Positions 4,767 to 5,392 of a DNA stretch of 5,392 nt are shown here, piece by piece. Under the pieces are notes generated by a model. That model saw only the letters and a program-made list of their open reading frames with translations. It searched no databases and was not told the origin of the DNA. The stretch lies in the NCBI GenBank assembly GCA_025774205.1, contig JALGWK010000317.1, positions 1 through 5,392 of the forward strand. Reading direction: 5' to 3'. The position numbers and the translations under genes were made by a program. The stretch is from a bacterium (GTDB lineage: Bacteria > Blakebacterota > Blakebacteria > Blakebacterales > Blakebacteraceae). The stretch's first letter is position 1; each line of letters begins with the position of its first letter.

Positions 4767-5392
4767 ATGAAAGTGAGCTGGTTCAGAGCGCCGGGTGCCA
4801 TCGTGCTGGCAGGCATGGTGATCGGATCACTGGTGGACTGCGGAGGCGGGCGAGAGACCTCGGAGGAAGCGCTCATCATCGCGGTGAGTGTCCAGCCGCA
4901 GGCCTGGCTCGTGGAGCAGGTGGCGGGTGACCAGGTGGAAGTGATCACCCTTCTCTCCCCGATGCCCAGATCACCCGGGTGATGAGAGCCAGGCTCTATT
5001 TCCGGACCGGTGTCCCCTTCGAGAACGGCCGCTGGTTCGAAACCTTCGAGATAACTGCCGGCCCCGAGGTCGTCGATCTGCGGGACGGTATCACGCTCCA
5101 CCAGATGGCGCATGATCATAGCCATGAAGGTGAAGGTGGAGGAGAAGGGGCAGGGGAACACGTTGATGAACCTGCCGGGGAGGCGGGATCGGGTACTGAT
5201 CCTCATATATGGGTGTCACCCGAACTCCTCAAGACACAGGCGCACACCATCGCCGATGCCCTCTCCGGGGCGGATCCCGGGAATCGGGATGAATACCACC
5301 GCCGTCTCGAGGAACTGGTCACCGAGCTGGAGGCACTCCAGACCTGGATCCACGGCCGCCTCGACGAGTACCGGGATCGGGCATTCTACGTC
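4767..5392 (+). pseudogene. Zn/Mn-type ABC transporter substrate-binding protein (ZnuA/TroA family), internal deletion and frameshift, 3' end outside window
   Basis: Cluster A-I (TroA/ZnuA-like, PF01297) proteins capture Zn or Mn outside the cell for an ABC importer. From the ATG at 4767, residues 8-24 form a hydrophobic signal segment, with a possible lipid-modified Cys at 25 (SLVDC; Asp before the Cys is unusual). The mature start follows the family: IAVSVQPQAWLVEQVAGDQ and VEVITLLSP (about 37-65). At 4959-4961 the frame breaks and would stop at 4980-4982. The family resumes in another frame at GAT 4961 with DAQITRVMRARLYFRTGVPF and continues to the window end: VVDLRDGI, a His/Glu/Gly-rich loop (HDHSHEGEGGGEGAGEH, 5110-5160), TDPHIWVSPELL with the conserved DPH ligand, and a coiled linker helix. 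The block usually found between (P-G-x-x-P-x-x-Y/F-x-P-T, which carries the first metal-ligand His in many members) is absent. So about 10 codons plus a net one-base shift seem lost. Permease and ATPase genes probably follow beyond the window. Confidence 0.82.
4970..4983. repeat. 14-bp perfect palindrome next to the metal-binding protein lesion
   Basis: ATCACCCGGGTGAT is a perfect 14-bp palindrome. An extra copy of GATCACCC lies at 4943-4950, matching 4969-4976, so the frameshift point at about 4960 is flanked by direct repeats and enclosed by an inverted repeat (ATCACCC at 4944-4950 with GGGTGAT at 4977-4983). Confidence 0.7.

Overview
The window looks like chromosomal DNA from a GC-rich archaeon, most likely a methanogen of the Methanomicrobiales type. 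The grounds are Shine-Dalgarno sites close to the archaeal consensus GGAGGTGATC, AT-rich TATA-like elements in otherwise GC-rich spacers, a DUF4405 membrane protein, tandem YbjQ/UPF0145 genes and a PrsW-type protease. This is inference: there is no rRNA or marker gene here to fix the taxon. I see no tRNA, rRNA, IS element or CRISPR array.

Layout from left to right. (1) 1-110, plus strand: the last 35 residues of an unidentified protein. (2) 188-1690, minus strand: a three-gene operon of a soluble YbjQ/UPF0145 protein, a membrane-anchored YbjQ/UPF0145 paralogue (ATGA overlap), and a PrsW-family intramembrane protease whose frame is broken near position 389. (3) 1691-1959: divergent intergenic region. 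(4) 1960-2586, plus strand: an intact DUF4405 membrane protein with possible haem-ligand histidines; its stop codon lies inside an 18-bp unit present three times. (5) 2652-4577, minus strand: a two-gene operon of a PLP enzyme of the D-cysteine desulfhydrase/ACC deaminase family, frameshifted at its N-terminus, followed by a PAPS-type sulfotransferase broken by a perfect 49-bp tandem duplication. (6) 4578-4766: divergent regulatory region with two palindromes, one covering the TATA-like element. (7) 4767 to window end, plus strand: a Zn/Mn-type ABC transporter substrate-binding protein with an internal deletion and frameshift near 4960.

The main message is the density of damage. Four of the seven recognisable genes (prsW-like, desulfhydrase-like, sulfotransferase and metal-binding protein) are interrupted, and in each case the family sequence continues in another frame on the far side. 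The two YbjQ genes and the DUF4405 gene are clean. Each lesion lies at or within about 20 bp of an inverted repeat. This fits either hairpin-driven slippage in the genome or a systematic assembly fault at hairpins; the sequence alone cannot decide. I found no convincing new defence or mobile system. The best candidates for follow-up are the 49-bp duplication at a 27-bp palindrome, the repeated stop-codon cassette, and the operator-like palindromes upstream of the metal transporter gene.
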